Part shown: piece after piece, positions 51,301 to 60,234 of the stretch
Layout: every line of letters begins with the position of its first letter
Numbering within the stretch: the first letter of the stretch is position 1
DNA from: JBQTIY01 sp052387675
GTDB taxonomy: Bacteria; Planctomycetota; B15-G4
Direction: 5' to 3'
DNA length: 64,000 nucleotides
Assembly: GCA_052387675.1 (NCBI GenBank)
Contig: JBQTIY010000010.1
Location: forward strand, 1-64,000
Notes under the pieces: generated by a model
Database searches by the model: none
Seen by the model: the letters and a program-made list of their open reading frames with translations, nothing else
What the model was told of the DNA's origin: nothing
Made by a program: the position numbers and the translations under genes

Positions 51301-52782
51301 ATGCCGGTCGCGGAACCCAAACTCACCTTGCAGGTGCTCTGGCAATCTGCAGACGCGATCCGCGTGACGCCCTTCAAGGAGGGCTCCGTGCTGGAGAGCA
51401 CGGTGAAGCCTTCGCGCGTCTGCCCCTTCAACTCGGCGCTGGTGGCCGACCGGGCCCGCGAAGTCCTCTCGCTCCTGGCGCAGGCCAATGCCAGTGAGCC
51501 GGGCCGGCGGAGCGAGGACCTGCTCGCGCGGCTGGTAGCCGCGGGCCAAGCCATCTACCTCGATCTCTTGCCGGCCTTCCTCAAGGAGCGGCTCGAAGAG
51601 GCTGCCGGCCGCAATCTGCTGCTGCACCTGGATCGCCAGCTTCTGGGCATTCCCTGGGAACTGCTGCACGACGGCGATGAGTTCCTGGGCCGGCGTTACC
51701 GCATCGGGCGGCTGGTCTCGGTGGAACAGGAGCACGAGCGCAGCCGGCCCCTGCAGCGCTCGATGGCGGCGCCGCTCTCGGTGCTCATCGTGGCTGACCC
51801 GGCCGGCGATCTGCCGGCGGCGCGCCGCGAGGCCGAGGAGCTGTCGCAGCTCCTGGAAGATGCGGCGCTCTTCGGGCGCATCACGGTGCTCTGCGGCGAT
51901 GTGAGCCTGCGCACCTTCCGCGACGAGCTGTCGCGTCACGACGTGCTGCACTACGCGGGACACGCCGACGGCGGCGAGGCGCAGGGCGGGCGCTTGCGTC
52001 TGCGCGACGGCAGCTTCCCGGCCAGCCTGCTGGATCAGCTCCGCGGCCGCGTGGATTTTCCGGGGTTCGTCTTCCTCAACGCCTGCGCCAGCTCCGACGA
52101 CACGGCGCGTTTGGCTGGCCAAACCACCGCGGGCCGGGGGACGTCGGGCGGTGGCGCGCCAGGCGCTAGCCCTGCCTCTGGCGTGTCGAGTTTTGCCAGC
52201 GCCCTCTTACTCGGCGGCGTGCGGCACGTCATCGGCACGCTGTGGGAAGTGCGCGACGAAGTGGCGCGACTCTGCGCGGCGAGTTTCTATCGCGAGTTGT
52301 CGCGCGGCGCAACAATCGGCGCGAGCTTGGCTGCGGCGCGCGAGGCGCTCATCGCGGCGCATGGCGAGGGCAGCCTCTTCTGGGCCGATCACGTGCTCTA
52401 CGGCGACCCAACCTGGCGCGCCGTGCAGCCGGCCAATGCGGAGTTCGAGGACTTCGGCGTGCTCGACGGCCTGGAGCGCAAGTACCGCCAAGACCTGCTC
52501 TCCGGCGATCCGGCCACGCGGCTCACGGCCGCGGCCATGCTGCTGCGCCTCGGCGATCGCAGCGTCGTGCCGGCGCTGGGCCGCGACATGGCCATGCTGC
52601 TCACCTGGCTCGGTCCGGCCGCCTCAACGCTCGATCAGCGCCGGGCCGCGCTCGTGGTCCAATCCATCGCGGCCGCGGCGGGCCTCGAGCCCTCCGGCCC
52701 GCCCGACCAGTTGCCCGACCCTCAGGCCGTGAAGGCCCTATACCAGCGCCTCTCCGGCGCCGCGGAGTCCGATCGCCGATGA
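51301..52782 (+). CDS. CHAT-domain (caspase-like) protease
   Basis: A 493-residue cytosolic protein. The CHAT domain spans about residues 80-385. The catalytic His lies in DVLHYAGHAD (about residue 216-219) and the Cys in FVFLNACASSDD (about 262). Also present are LLLHLDRQLLGIPWELLHDG and HVIGTLWEVRDEVARLCAAS, then SLFWADHVLYGDPTWR, all typical. A helical tail of about 100 residues follows (AAAMLLRLGDRSVVPALGRD) and may be a HEAT-like or adaptor segment. CHAT proteases act in caspase-like cascades or defence systems; here the substrate is unknown. The TGA overlaps the methyltransferase ATG. Confidence 0.88.
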   Translation: MPVAEPKLTLQVLWQSADAIRVTPFKEGSVLESTVKPSRVCPFNSALVADRAREVLSLLAQANASEPGRRSEDLLARLVAAGQAIYLDLLPAFLKERLEEAAGRNLLLHLDRQLLGIPWELLHDGDEFLGRRYRIGRLVSVEQEHERSRPLQRSMAAPLSVLIVADPAGDLPAARREAEELSQLLEDAALFGRITVLCGDVSLRTFRDELSRHDVLHYAGHADGGEAQGGRLRLRDGSFPASLLDQLRGRVDFPGFVFLNACASSDDTARLAGQTTAGRGTSGGGAPGASPASGVSSFASALLLGGVRHVIGTLWEVRDEVARLCAASFYRELSRGATIGASLAAAREALIAAHGEGSLFWADHVLYGDPTWRAVQPANAEFEDFGVLDGLERKYRQDLLSGDPATRLTAAAMLLRLGDRSVVPALGRDMAMLLTWLGPAASTLDQRRAALVVQSIAAAAGLEPSGPPDQLPDPQAVKALYQRLSGAAESDRR

Positions 52783-53543
52783 CCCTGCTCGAGCACGACA
52801 AACTCGCCTTCGACGAGAGTCATTACGACCGCAAGTACTTCGAAGGGCACATCAAGCGCTACGAGGCGCAGGTCTACCGGCAGCGCGTGGAGCACGTGGG
52901 GCGCTTCATGGGTGAGGTGGCCGGCAAAGAGGTGCTCGACCTGGGCTGCGGCGTGGGCTACTTCGGCGGCCAGGCGCTGGTGCGCGGCGCGCGGCGTGTC
53001 ACGGGCCTGGACTTCTCGGCCGTGGCGCTGGAACTGTGCCGCGGGCAGCAGCCGCGCATGGGCCTGCTGCGCGGCGATGCCACGCGCCTGCCCTTCCCCG
53101 ATGCGCGTTTTGACGTCGTGCTGCTGAACGACATCGTCGAGCACTTGGCCGAGGACCTGGGCCGGCAGATGGTGGCCGAGGTCTATCGCGTGCTGCGGCC
53201 GGGCGGCGTGCTCGTAGTGGACACCGACAACGAGGCCTTCCTCATGCACAAGAAGGGCTTCCGCCGGCTCAACGACTGGCTGGAGCAGGACACGCCGCAG
53301 CGCGTGGCGCTGCGCGAGATCAAGAAGACCTACAACGCACCGACCCTGCACATCAAGATCTACAGCGCCACCGAACTGCGCGCACTGCTCTCCGGCGTCG
53401 GCTTCCGCATCGAGGCCTTCGACACCTATCCCTACATCGCGGTGCCCTCGCGCGACGGCTTCTTCAACTTGCCCCTGCTGCGCGGCCTGTTTCGCGGCGT
53501 GAAGGGCGACGTGCAGATCTTCCGGGCCCGCAAGCCGGCCTGA
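52779..53543 (+). CDS. Class I SAM methyltransferase (UbiG-like)
   Basis: A 254-residue protein: an N-terminal helix (DESHYDRKYFEGHIKRYEAQ), motif I VLDLGCGVGYFGGQALVRGA, VTGLDFSAVAL, LPFPDARFDVVLLNDIVEHL, EVYRVLRPGGVLVVDTDN and a C-terminal FDTYPYIAVPSRDGFF. The layout matches the UbiG/COQ3-like or sugar/lipid methyltransferases. The ATG at 52779 overlaps the CHAT stop (ATGA), making co-translation with the protease likely. A longer open frame upstream mirrors the CHAT gene and is not real. The substrate is unknown. Confidence 0.85.
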   Translation: MTLLEHDKLAFDESHYDRKYFEGHIKRYEAQVYRQRVEHVGRFMGEVAGKEVLDLGCGVGYFGGQALVRGARRVTGLDFSAVALELCRGQQPRMGLLRGDATRLPFPDARFDVVLLNDIVEHLAEDLGRQMVAEVYRVLRPGGVLVVDTDNEAFLMHKKGFRRLNDWLEQDTPQRVALREIKKTYNAPTLHIKIYSATELRALLSGVGFRIEAFDTYPYIAVPSRDGFFNLPLLRGLFRGVKGDVQIFRARKPA

Positions 53544-53590
53544 GGTCCAGCCACTCGCATGCGACCGCTCAGGGCGGCCGCGAACAGAGT

Positions 53591-55570
53591 TCAGCCGCCT
53601 TGTAGTGCCACGAGGCGCGCGTAGAGCCCGCCCTTGGCCAGGAGTTCGGCGTGGCGGCCGCGTTCCACGATGCGGCCGTCCTCCAGCACCAGGATTTGAT
53701 CCGCGTCGCGGATGGTGGAGAGGCGGTGCGCAATGACGAGCGTCGTGCGCCCGGCCTTGAGGTTGGTGATGGCCTGCTGCACGAGGGCCTCGCTGGCGCT
53801 GTCGAGCGCTGAGGTGGCCTCGTCGAGGATGAGAATCGGCGCGTCCTTGAGCAGGGCCCGCGCGATGGCGATGCGCTGGCGCTCGCCGCCGGAGAGCCGC
53901 ACGCCGCGCTCGCCGACCTGGGTCTGATAGCCCTGGGGCAGGGCCGTGATGAAGTCGTGCGCGTGAGCCGCGCGCGCGGCGCGCTCGATGGCTTCCTGCG
54001 GCGTGCCGGGCCGGGCGTAGGCGATGTTGGCCGCGATCGTGTCGCCGAAGAGCATGGTGTCTTGCGTCACGATCGCGATCTGCTGGCGCAGCGAGCTCGT
54101 CGTGGCCTGGCGCAGATCTACGCCGTCGAAGAGCACGCGGCCCTGGTCCACGTCGAAGAAGCGCGGCAGCAGATCGGCCAGGGTGCTCTTGCCCGAGCCG
54201 GTGGGGCCGACCACGGCGAAGGTCTGGCCCTTGGGGAGTTTGAAGTTGATGTCGCGCAGCACCGGATTGGCCGGGTCGTGGTCGTAGGCCACGTTCTGGT
54301 ATTCGATGACTTGGCTGAAGGGGCGCAGCTCCTTGGCGTCGGGGGTATCGACGATTTCGGGCTCGGCCATCAGCAGCGTGGCCACGCGGTCGGCTGAGGC
54401 TAGGCCGGTGGCGAGCTTGCTGTTCGTGTCGGCCAGGCGCCGCATGGTGGCGATGGACTGATAGAGCAGGAAGAGCACGGTGAAGAAGCTCTCCGCCTCC
54501 CAGTCACCCTCGATGACTTGCAGGCCGCCCAGGTACATGAGGGCTGCTGCGCCGGCGGTGCCGATGATCTCGACCACGGGCTGTACGCGCGCGCGCAGGT
54601 CGGCGCTCTTGCGGTTGCCGACGTTGTAGCCCTCGTTCACGGCGCGGAAGCGCTCGCGCTCGTAGGGCTCGGCCGTGAAGGCCTTGACGATCTTCTGCGC
54701 CGAGAGCACTTCGGAAAGGTTGATGAAGAGCAGCCCGAGGGCGGACTGGTTGCCGGTCTCGCGCTTGCGTAGCCGGCGCGAGAGCTGCTGCACGGGCACA
54801 AAGCTCAGCACGGCCACGGCGATGCCCAGCAGCACGAGCGGGCCGCCTTCGATGTAAAGGTAGATGAGCGCGCCGATGAGCGCGATGGTGTCGGTGGTGA
54901 TGTCCACCATGACATCCACGAGGAGCTGGCCGATGCCGCCCAAGTCGCTGGTGAGCCGCGACATGAGCCGAGCGCTGTGATTGGCCTGAAAGAAGCGCAT
55001 CGAGAAGCTCATGAGCCGGTCGAAGAGGGCCAGGCGCACGGCGCTCACGATGTCGATGGCCACCGTGCGCACGATGAGCTTCTGGATGTACTTGCTCACT
55101 TCGCCGATGAGCACCAGCGCGACCATGCCCCAGGCAGCGGTGGCGAGCTGCGAGCGAGGATCGAGGCCCTCCCAGGACACGACGATCAAACCCTGCAGCA
55201 CACGGCATACGCCCCACAGCGTGTCGAAGAAGCCGGTGCCGGCCGGCAATTCGCCGGCGGAGCTCATCAGCCGGCCCGCGCTGACGAGGCCCCAGCTTCC
55301 CGACGGCGGCGTGAGGATCGAGCCGAGCAAGTGCTTCAGCACGAAGACTTGGCCCAGCTTGGAGCCGGCCACGATGAAGGAGACGGCGAGCGCCCCGAAG
55401 AGCGCGCGCCGGTGCGGCTTCACGAAGCGAAGCAAATGCTTGAAGGGCTGCTCATCCTGGCCCGCGCGCCGGAAGATGTCGCGCACGGAGTAGTGTCGGC
55501 GCCCATGCTCGCGCAGCCGCCGCGCCTCGAGGGCGTCGATGTCCTCGGTGATGGCGTCGCTTCGCTTCAC
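53591..55570 (-). CDS. ABC exporter, fused permease and ATPase (MsbA-like)
   Basis: A 659-residue half-transporter. The membrane part (six segments, residues about 45-365) begins HRRALFGALAVSFIVAGSKL and has coupling-helix text NHSARLMSRLTSDLGGIGQL. The ATPase has Walker A VGPTGSGKST, the Q-loop IAIVTQDTMLF, signature VRLSGGERQRIAIARALL, Walker B ILILDEATSALD and the switch His in IAHRLSTI. It resembles MsbA and lipid or peptide exporters that flip lipid-linked cargo. A 70-residue loop after segment 1 is unusually long. Divergent from recO. Confidence 0.9.
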   Translation of the reverse strand: MKRSDAITEDIDALEARRLREHGRRHYSVRDIFRRAGQDEQPFKHLLRFVKPHRRALFGALAVSFIVAGSKLGQVFVLKHLLGSILTPPSGSWGLVSAGRLMSSAGELPAGTGFFDTLWGVCRVLQGLIVVSWEGLDPRSQLATAAWGMVALVLIGEVSKYIQKLIVRTVAIDIVSAVRLALFDRLMSFSMRFFQANHSARLMSRLTSDLGGIGQLLVDVMVDITTDTIALIGALIYLYIEGGPLVLLGIAVAVLSFVPVQQLSRRLRKRETGNQSALGLLFINLSEVLSAQKIVKAFTAEPYERERFRAVNEGYNVGNRKSADLRARVQPVVEIIGTAGAAALMYLGGLQVIEGDWEAESFFTVLFLLYQSIATMRRLADTNSKLATGLASADRVATLLMAEPEIVDTPDAKELRPFSQVIEYQNVAYDHDPANPVLRDINFKLPKGQTFAVVGPTGSGKSTLADLLPRFFDVDQGRVLFDGVDLRQATTSSLRQQIAIVTQDTMLFGDTIAANIAYARPGTPQEAIERAARAAHAHDFITALPQGYQTQVGERGVRLSGGERQRIAIARALLKDAPILILDEATSALDSASEALVQQAITNLKAGRTTLVIAHRLSTIRDADQILVLEDGRIVERGRHAELLAKGGLYARLVALQGG

Positions 55571-55607
55571 GCGGGCTTCCAGGGAGACGGTAGGCTAGCA
55601 AGCGCCC

Positions 55608-56363
55608 ATGGGAACCGTCATCACCGAGGCGCTCGCTCTGCGCCGCACGCCCTTCGGCGAGACCAGCCAGGTCGCCGAGTTTCTCACGCGCGAGCGCGGC
55701 CGCCTCGCGCTCATTCTCAAGGGCGTGCATCGCCCGCGCGCCCGCATGGGCGGCGGCGTCGACCTGCTGGATCACTGCCAACTGGTCTTCGTGGCGCGGC
55801 GCGGCAGCCGCTCGCTGGCCCCGCTGCGCGAGCGCAAAATCCTCAGCCATCACCCGGGGCTGCGCTCCCGCGAGGATTTGCTCGCCGGCGGGCTCTGCGT
55901 CGTGGAGCTGATTCCGGCCCTGGCGCCCGAAGGCCAGCGCCAGCCGGCCCTCTTCGATGCGGCCGTGGCCTTGCTGGCCGCGCTCGACGCCCAGCCGCCG
56001 CGCGCCTGCGTTCCGTCCCTCGTCTATGGCTGGCAGGCCCAGATGCTTAGAATGGCCGGTTTTCAGCCGGTTCTCGACCGGTGCGTGGCCTGCGAACGCC
56101 GCCCCTCCGGGCATCGGTTGCTGCGCTGCGATCCTGCGCGCGGAGGCATCGTGTGTTCGGCGTGTCGCGAGTCCGACGATTCCTCGATTCCGCTCTCCAG
56201 CGCGGCCGCGCAGCGGCTGCTGGCCTGGGGCGAGCACGGGGCGACGCCCGGAGAGGAACTGCCCGCGCGGCTCGAAGCTCAGATTCGCCGCTTCTTCGAG
56301 TGCACCTGGGCGCAGGTGCTGGAGCGTCGCCAGCGCTGTCACCCCCTGTCGGTGGCGCCATGA
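55608..56363 (+). CDS. recO: DNA repair protein RecO
   Basis: A 251-residue protein with the OB-fold start TVITEALALRRTPFGETSQV, EFLTRERGRLALILKGVHRP and the four-Cys zinc site CVACERRPSGH to GIVCSACRE. RecO loads RecA onto SSB-coated single-stranded DNA with RecR in gap repair. Length is typical. The stop overlaps the start of the BamD-like lipoprotein gene (ATGA at 56360-56363). ATG 55608 gives the standard N-terminus, with a TAGGCT -10-like motif 12-17 nt upstream. Confidence 0.9.
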   Translation: MGTVITEALALRRTPFGETSQVAEFLTRERGRLALILKGVHRPRARMGGGVDLLDHCQLVFVARRGSRSLAPLRERKILSHHPGLRSREDLLAGGLCVVELIPALAPEGQRQPALFDAAVALLAALDAQPPRACVPSLVYGWQAQMLRMAGFQPVLDRCVACERRPSGHRLLRCDPARGGIVCSACRESDDSSIPLSSAAAQRLLAWGEHGATPGEELPARLEAQIRRFFECTWAQVLERRQRCHPLSVAP

Positions 56364-57403
56364 AGCACAGCCACGTTCAGAATCTCGGCCGCTGGGCCTC
56401 GCTCGCCACCGGGCTCCGTGGCCTAGCGCTGGCGCTGCTGCTCTCGGTAGCCGCGGGCTGCGCCGGCAATCCGCTGGGCGATCCGACCACGGCGCTGAGC
56501 CGTTTGCGGGACTTGCAGGCCGAAGGCCGCACCGAAGACGTGGCTCAGCTCGGCGGCCGCATCGTGCAGGCTCGCGAGGCCTCGATGGAGGATCGTGCCG
56601 AGGCGGCCTTCGCTGCGGGCGAGGCTGAGTTTCAGCGCGGCCGTCTCGAAGTGGCCTTTGAGCGCTATCGCTGGGTGTTGGAGAACGCGCCCTGGTCTCC
56701 GCACGCCCTCGCCATCGAAGACCGGCTGTTCAGCATCGGCCGCTCGATGCTCTTCGGCGAGGAGTTTGGCAGCTTCTTCGACGATCGCGGCCGCGGCGTG
56801 CAGGCCTTGGAAGCGATTCCCTCGCACTTCCGCCGCTCGGAACGTGCCGACGATGCACTGAAGCTCGTCGGCGATTACTTTGCCGGGCCCGATCAGGAAG
56901 CTTACGGCGAGGCGGCGCTGAGCTATCTGCGCGTTGTGGACGAGTACCCCGAGAGCGAATGGGCCGAGCGCTGCCTCTGGCTGGCCGGGCACTGCCGGCT
57001 GCTGATGGCCAACGGACCGGTCTACGACCGCAACGATCTGCTGCGCGCTTCCGACCTCCTGGAGCGTTCGATCAAGACGCACCCGCGCGGTGCGGCGGTG
57101 CGCGAGGCGCGCGCCGATTTGGCTCAGGTGCTGGAGCAACTCGCCGAGGCCGAACTCGTGGTGGCCGACTTCTACGAGCGGCGCGGCGTGCGTCTCGGCA
57201 CAGAACTGCGCTTGGCCAATGCTGCACTGCTCTATCCCAACACGGCGGCCGGGCGGCGCGCCGCCGAGCGCCTGCGCGCCGCGGGCATCGACCCGGAGAC
57301 TTTGCGCGGCGACGTGAAGCGTCACTCCCTCGACACTGTGCGCGCCACGCAGCCGCTCTGGGAACGCGAGGCCGACCAGACCAGCGCCGAGGACGACCGA
57401 TGA
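56360..57403 (+). CDS. BamD-like tetratricopeptide lipoprotein
   Basis: A 347-residue lipoprotein with signal LALALLLSVAAGCAG (lipobox AAGC). The body is a helical TPR array like BamD/YfiO: AEAAFAAGEAEFQRGRLEVA, FERYRWVLENAPWSPHALAI, AALSYLRVVDEYPESEWAER and LAEAELVVADFYERRGVRLG. BamD is the lipoprotein partner in outer membrane beta-barrel assembly. The VVADFYERRG motif is close to BamD's AxFYxxR. Coupled 5' to recO and 3' to an LptE-like gene by ATGA overlaps. It could also be a more general OM TPR lipoprotein. Confidence 0.75.
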   Translation: MKHSHVQNLGRWASLATGLRGLALALLLSVAAGCAGNPLGDPTTALSRLRDLQAEGRTEDVAQLGGRIVQAREASMEDRAEAAFAAGEAEFQRGRLEVAFERYRWVLENAPWSPHALAIEDRLFSIGRSMLFGEEFGSFFDDRGRGVQALEAIPSHFRRSERADDALKLVGDYFAGPDQEAYGEAALSYLRVVDEYPESEWAERCLWLAGHCRLLMANGPVYDRNDLLRASDLLERSIKTHPRGAAVREARADLAQVLEQLAEAELVVADFYERRGVRLGTELRLANAALLYPNTAAGRRAAERLRAAGIDPETLRGDVKRHSLDTVRATQPLWEREADQTSAEDDR

Positions 57404-57930
57404 AGAGCGGTCGTCAGGCTTGGCACAGGCTTTGGCCTAAGCCGCTGCTCAGGTTGGCCGTTGGCGTCGCCGGCTGTGTAGGCCTCGCCGGCTGCGTGAC
57501 CCTGGGCCGAGGCGGCCTCTATCCCCTCGAACGCGACCAGGTCTTCGTGGCCTACTTCGCGAACGAAACCTTCCACCGCAACGCCGAGTTCGAGCTGAGC
57601 GAGCAAGTTGTGGCCGAGATCCTCTCAAGCCCTGGCCTGCGCTTGTCGAGCAAGGCCGAGGCCGAAGTGCACCTGGAAGGCCGGGTGCTCGCGGTCCAGC
57701 AGGCGGTGCTGGCGGAGAGCCCGACCCAAGCCCCCTTGTCGACCAACACCTCCATCACCGTGGAAGTCAGCCTGCGCGAGGCGCGCACCGGCAAAGTGCT
57801 GCGCCGCGAGGTGCTCTCCCATTCGGGGCAATTCCTGCCCGCCCTGGGAGAAGACTTGCAGGTCGCGCGGCGGGAGACGTACAGGTACCTCGCACGCGAC
57901 ATCGTGCGGCTGCTAGAGAAGGACTTCTGA
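57400..57930 (+). CDS. LptE-like lipoprotein
   Basis: A 176-residue lipoprotein (GCVGLAGCVTLG lipobox) with the LptE/RlpB-type beta-alpha fold: QVFVAYFANETFHRNAEFEL, SEQVVAEILSSPGLRLSSKA, AEVHLEGRVLAVQQAVL, then SITVEVSLREARTGKVLRRE. LptE plugs LptD and inserts LPS in the outer membrane. The next gene is 4 nt away. Together with the BamD-like gene this indicates a true outer membrane. The similarity is judged by eye; the known LptE family is poorly conserved. Confidence 0.7.
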   Translation: MKSGRQAWHRLWPKPLLRLAVGVAGCVGLAGCVTLGRGGLYPLERDQVFVAYFANETFHRNAEFELSEQVVAEILSSPGLRLSSKAEAEVHLEGRVLAVQQAVLAESPTQAPLSTNTSITVEVSLREARTGKVLRREVLSHSGQFLPALGEDLQVARRETYRYLARDIVRLLEKDF

Positions 57931-57934
57931 ACGC

Positions 57935-60190
57935 ATGAGCAATCCCACCAAAACGCCCCCCAACAAGCCGGCCAACCGTTCCAGCAGCCTCTTCACGATC
58001 CTGCTGATCGTGGTCATGGTCGTGCTCATCATCAAGCAGTTCGACCAGGACGCGCCCACAGGTGAGCGCAGCTTCCAGACGCTGCGGCGGCTGGCCTACC
58101 TCGGCCAGGTCGAGGAGATCACCTTCGTCGGCGAGGCGCGCTTGAACGCCAAGGTGCGCCCGGACGGCGCGGCCGTCGTGCAGGAGTGGGAGGGCGTCAA
58201 GGTGCCCGAGCACACCAAGGACGAACTCTCCACGCTCGAGGCTCTGGTGGCGCGCGACATCTACCAGTTCCCGATCGATGAACTCACGCGCAACGTGACC
58301 ACCGGCCGCTGGAAAGTGCTGGGCGGCTACACCGTGAACCAGCCGCCCGCCGGCCAGACCGGCCTCTACGTGGAGTACCGCGTGGGGGGCGAGTCCAAGT
58401 GGGCGCGCATCGAGGGCGAGCGCAGCGACGAGCGCGTGGGCGCCTTCATCGCGCAGTCCGCGGCCGCCGGTGTGGTCATTGAACCAGCGCCCTTCGGGCC
58501 CTCGGGCCGAGTGCGCTACGAGCCTTCCGCCGACATCTGGTCGGTGCTGCTCATCAACTTTGTGCCCTGGCTGCTTTTCCTGGGCCTGATCTTCTACTTC
58601 TTCACGCGCCAAATGCGTGCGGCGGGCGGCAGCGGCGGGATCATGTCCTTCGGGCGCAGCCGCGTGAAGATGGTCACGCCGGAGCAGGCCAAGGTCACCT
58701 TCGACTTGGTGGCTGGCGTCGAAGAGGCCAAGGAAGAAGTCCAAGAGATCATCGCCTTCCTCAAGGATCCCAAGCGCTTCTCGCGCCTGGGCGGGCGCGT
58801 GCCGCGCGGCGTGCTGCTGGTGGGCCCGCCGGGCACGGGCAAGACGCTCTTGGCCAAGGCCATTGCCGGCGAGGCCAACGTGCCCTTCTTCGCGATCAGC
58901 GGCAGCGACTTCGTGGAGATGTTCGTGGGCGTCGGCGCCAGCCGCGTGCGCGACCTCTTCAAGCAGGCCCGCGAGGCGGCGCCCTGCGTCATCTTCCTGG
59001 ACGAGATCGACGCCGTGGGCCGCAAGCGCGGCGCCGGCCTGGGCGGCGGCCATGACGAACGCGAGCAGACGCTCAACGCGATCCTGGTCGAGATGGACGG
59101 CTTCGAGACCGACTCGGGCGTGATCATGATCGCGGCCACCAACCGGCCCGACGTGCTCGATCCGGCGCTGCTGCGGCCCGGGCGCTTCGACCGCCAGATC
59201 GTGCTGGACCTGCCCGACGTGCGCGGCCGCGAGGCCATCCTCGTCGTGCACGCGCAAAAGGTGAAGCTCTCGCCGGAGGTGGATCTCTCGCAAGTGGCCC
59301 GCGGCACGCCCATGTTCTCGGGCGCCGAACTCGAGGCGCTCATCAACGAGGGCGCGCTCATCGCCACGCTCAAGGACAAGGATCAGGTCGAGCAGGACGA
59401 TCTGGACGAGGCGCGCGACAAGGTGCGCTTCGGGCGCCAGAAGAAGAGCCGCGTCATGGTGGAGGAGGATCGCAAGGTCACCGCCTACCACGAGGCTGGG
59501 CACGCGATCGTGGCCGCTCATCTGGTGGGCGTGGTCGAGCCGGTACACAAGGTGACGATCATTCCGCGCGGCATGGCGCTGGGCGCGACGATGTACTTGC
59601 CCGAGCGCGACAAGTATCACCACCGTAAGCGCGAGCTGCTGGGCATGCTGGCAGTGGCCTTTGGCGGGCGCGTGGCCGAGGAACTCTTCTGCGAAGACAT
59701 CAGCGGCGGCGCGGCCAACGACATTGAGCGCGCCACCGAGATCGCGCGGGCCATGGTCTGCTCTTGGGGCATGAGCGAGGCACTGGGGCCCGTGGCCCTG
59801 GGCGAGAAGCGCGGCGAGGTCTTCCTCGGCGACGAAATGCTGCGCAGCAAGAACTACTCCGAGGCCACCAGCGAGGCCATCGACCGCGAAGTCCGCGTGA
59901 TCCTCGATGCCGCTCACGAGCAGGCCAAGACCATCCTCGAGGCGCATCGCCGCGAGATGGAGGAAGTCACCAAGGCGCTCATGCGCTACGAGACGATCTC
60001 GGGTGACGACGTGCGCGCCATCGTGGGCGGCGCCAGCGCCGACGATCTGCGGCCGCATGTGCCCGGCCCGCCGAAGACGCCCACCGCTCCGCTCACGCCG
60101 GTGCTCACCGTGGCACCCCAGGGCCGCGGCAGCGAAGAGCCCGACGCCGGTCTGGCCGGCTCCGGCCTGCCCGTCCCCGGCCCGGCGTAA
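57935..60190 (+). CDS. ftsH: ATP-dependent zinc metalloprotease FtsH
   Basis: A 751-residue membrane protease. Two membrane segments (SSLFTILLIVVMVVLIIKQF and LLINFVPWLLFLGLIFYFFT) bracket a periplasmic domain of about 170 residues, longer than usual. The AAA domain has Walker A GPPGTGKTLL (about 295-302), VIFLDEIDAVGRKRG, and the second region TNRPDVLDPALLRPGRFD. The zinc site is YHEAGHAI (about residue 517-523). It degrades unfolded membrane and regulatory proteins. A Pro/Ala-rich tail of about 40 residues is present. Next gene (folP) begins within 50 nt. Confidence 0.93.
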   Translation: MSNPTKTPPNKPANRSSSLFTILLIVVMVVLIIKQFDQDAPTGERSFQTLRRLAYLGQVEEITFVGEARLNAKVRPDGAAVVQEWEGVKVPEHTKDELSTLEALVARDIYQFPIDELTRNVTTGRWKVLGGYTVNQPPAGQTGLYVEYRVGGESKWARIEGERSDERVGAFIAQSAAAGVVIEPAPFGPSGRVRYEPSADIWSVLLINFVPWLLFLGLIFYFFTRQMRAAGGSGGIMSFGRSRVKMVTPEQAKVTFDLVAGVEEAKEEVQEIIAFLKDPKRFSRLGGRVPRGVLLVGPPGTGKTLLAKAIAGEANVPFFAISGSDFVEMFVGVGASRVRDLFKQAREAAPCVIFLDEIDAVGRKRGAGLGGGHDEREQTLNAILVEMDGFETDSGVIMIAATNRPDVLDPALLRPGRFDRQIVLDLPDVRGREAILVVHAQKVKLSPEVDLSQVARGTPMFSGAELEALINEGALIATLKDKDQVEQDDLDEARDKVRFGRQKKSRVMVEEDRKVTAYHEAGHAIVAAHLVGVVEPVHKVTIIPRGMALGATMYLPERDKYHHRKRELLGMLAVAFGGRVAEELFCEDISGGAANDIERATEIARAMVCSWGMSEALGPVALGEKRGEVFLGDEMLRSKNYSEATSEAIDREVRVILDAAHEQAKTILEAHRREMEEVTKALMRYETISGDDVRAIVGGASADDLRPHVPGPPKTPTAPLTPVLTVAPQGRGSEEPDAGLAGSGLPVPGPA

Positions 60191-60234
60191 TACACCTGCT
60201 TCGCCCCCTGCCGCCAGCCGGCCGCACGCGCGTC

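Noticed and set aside
57767..60058. 763-codon minus-strand open frame
   Set aside because: Antisense to ftsH; the sequence is His/Asp/Val-rich as expected for the complement of a GC3-biased gene, and it has no domain.
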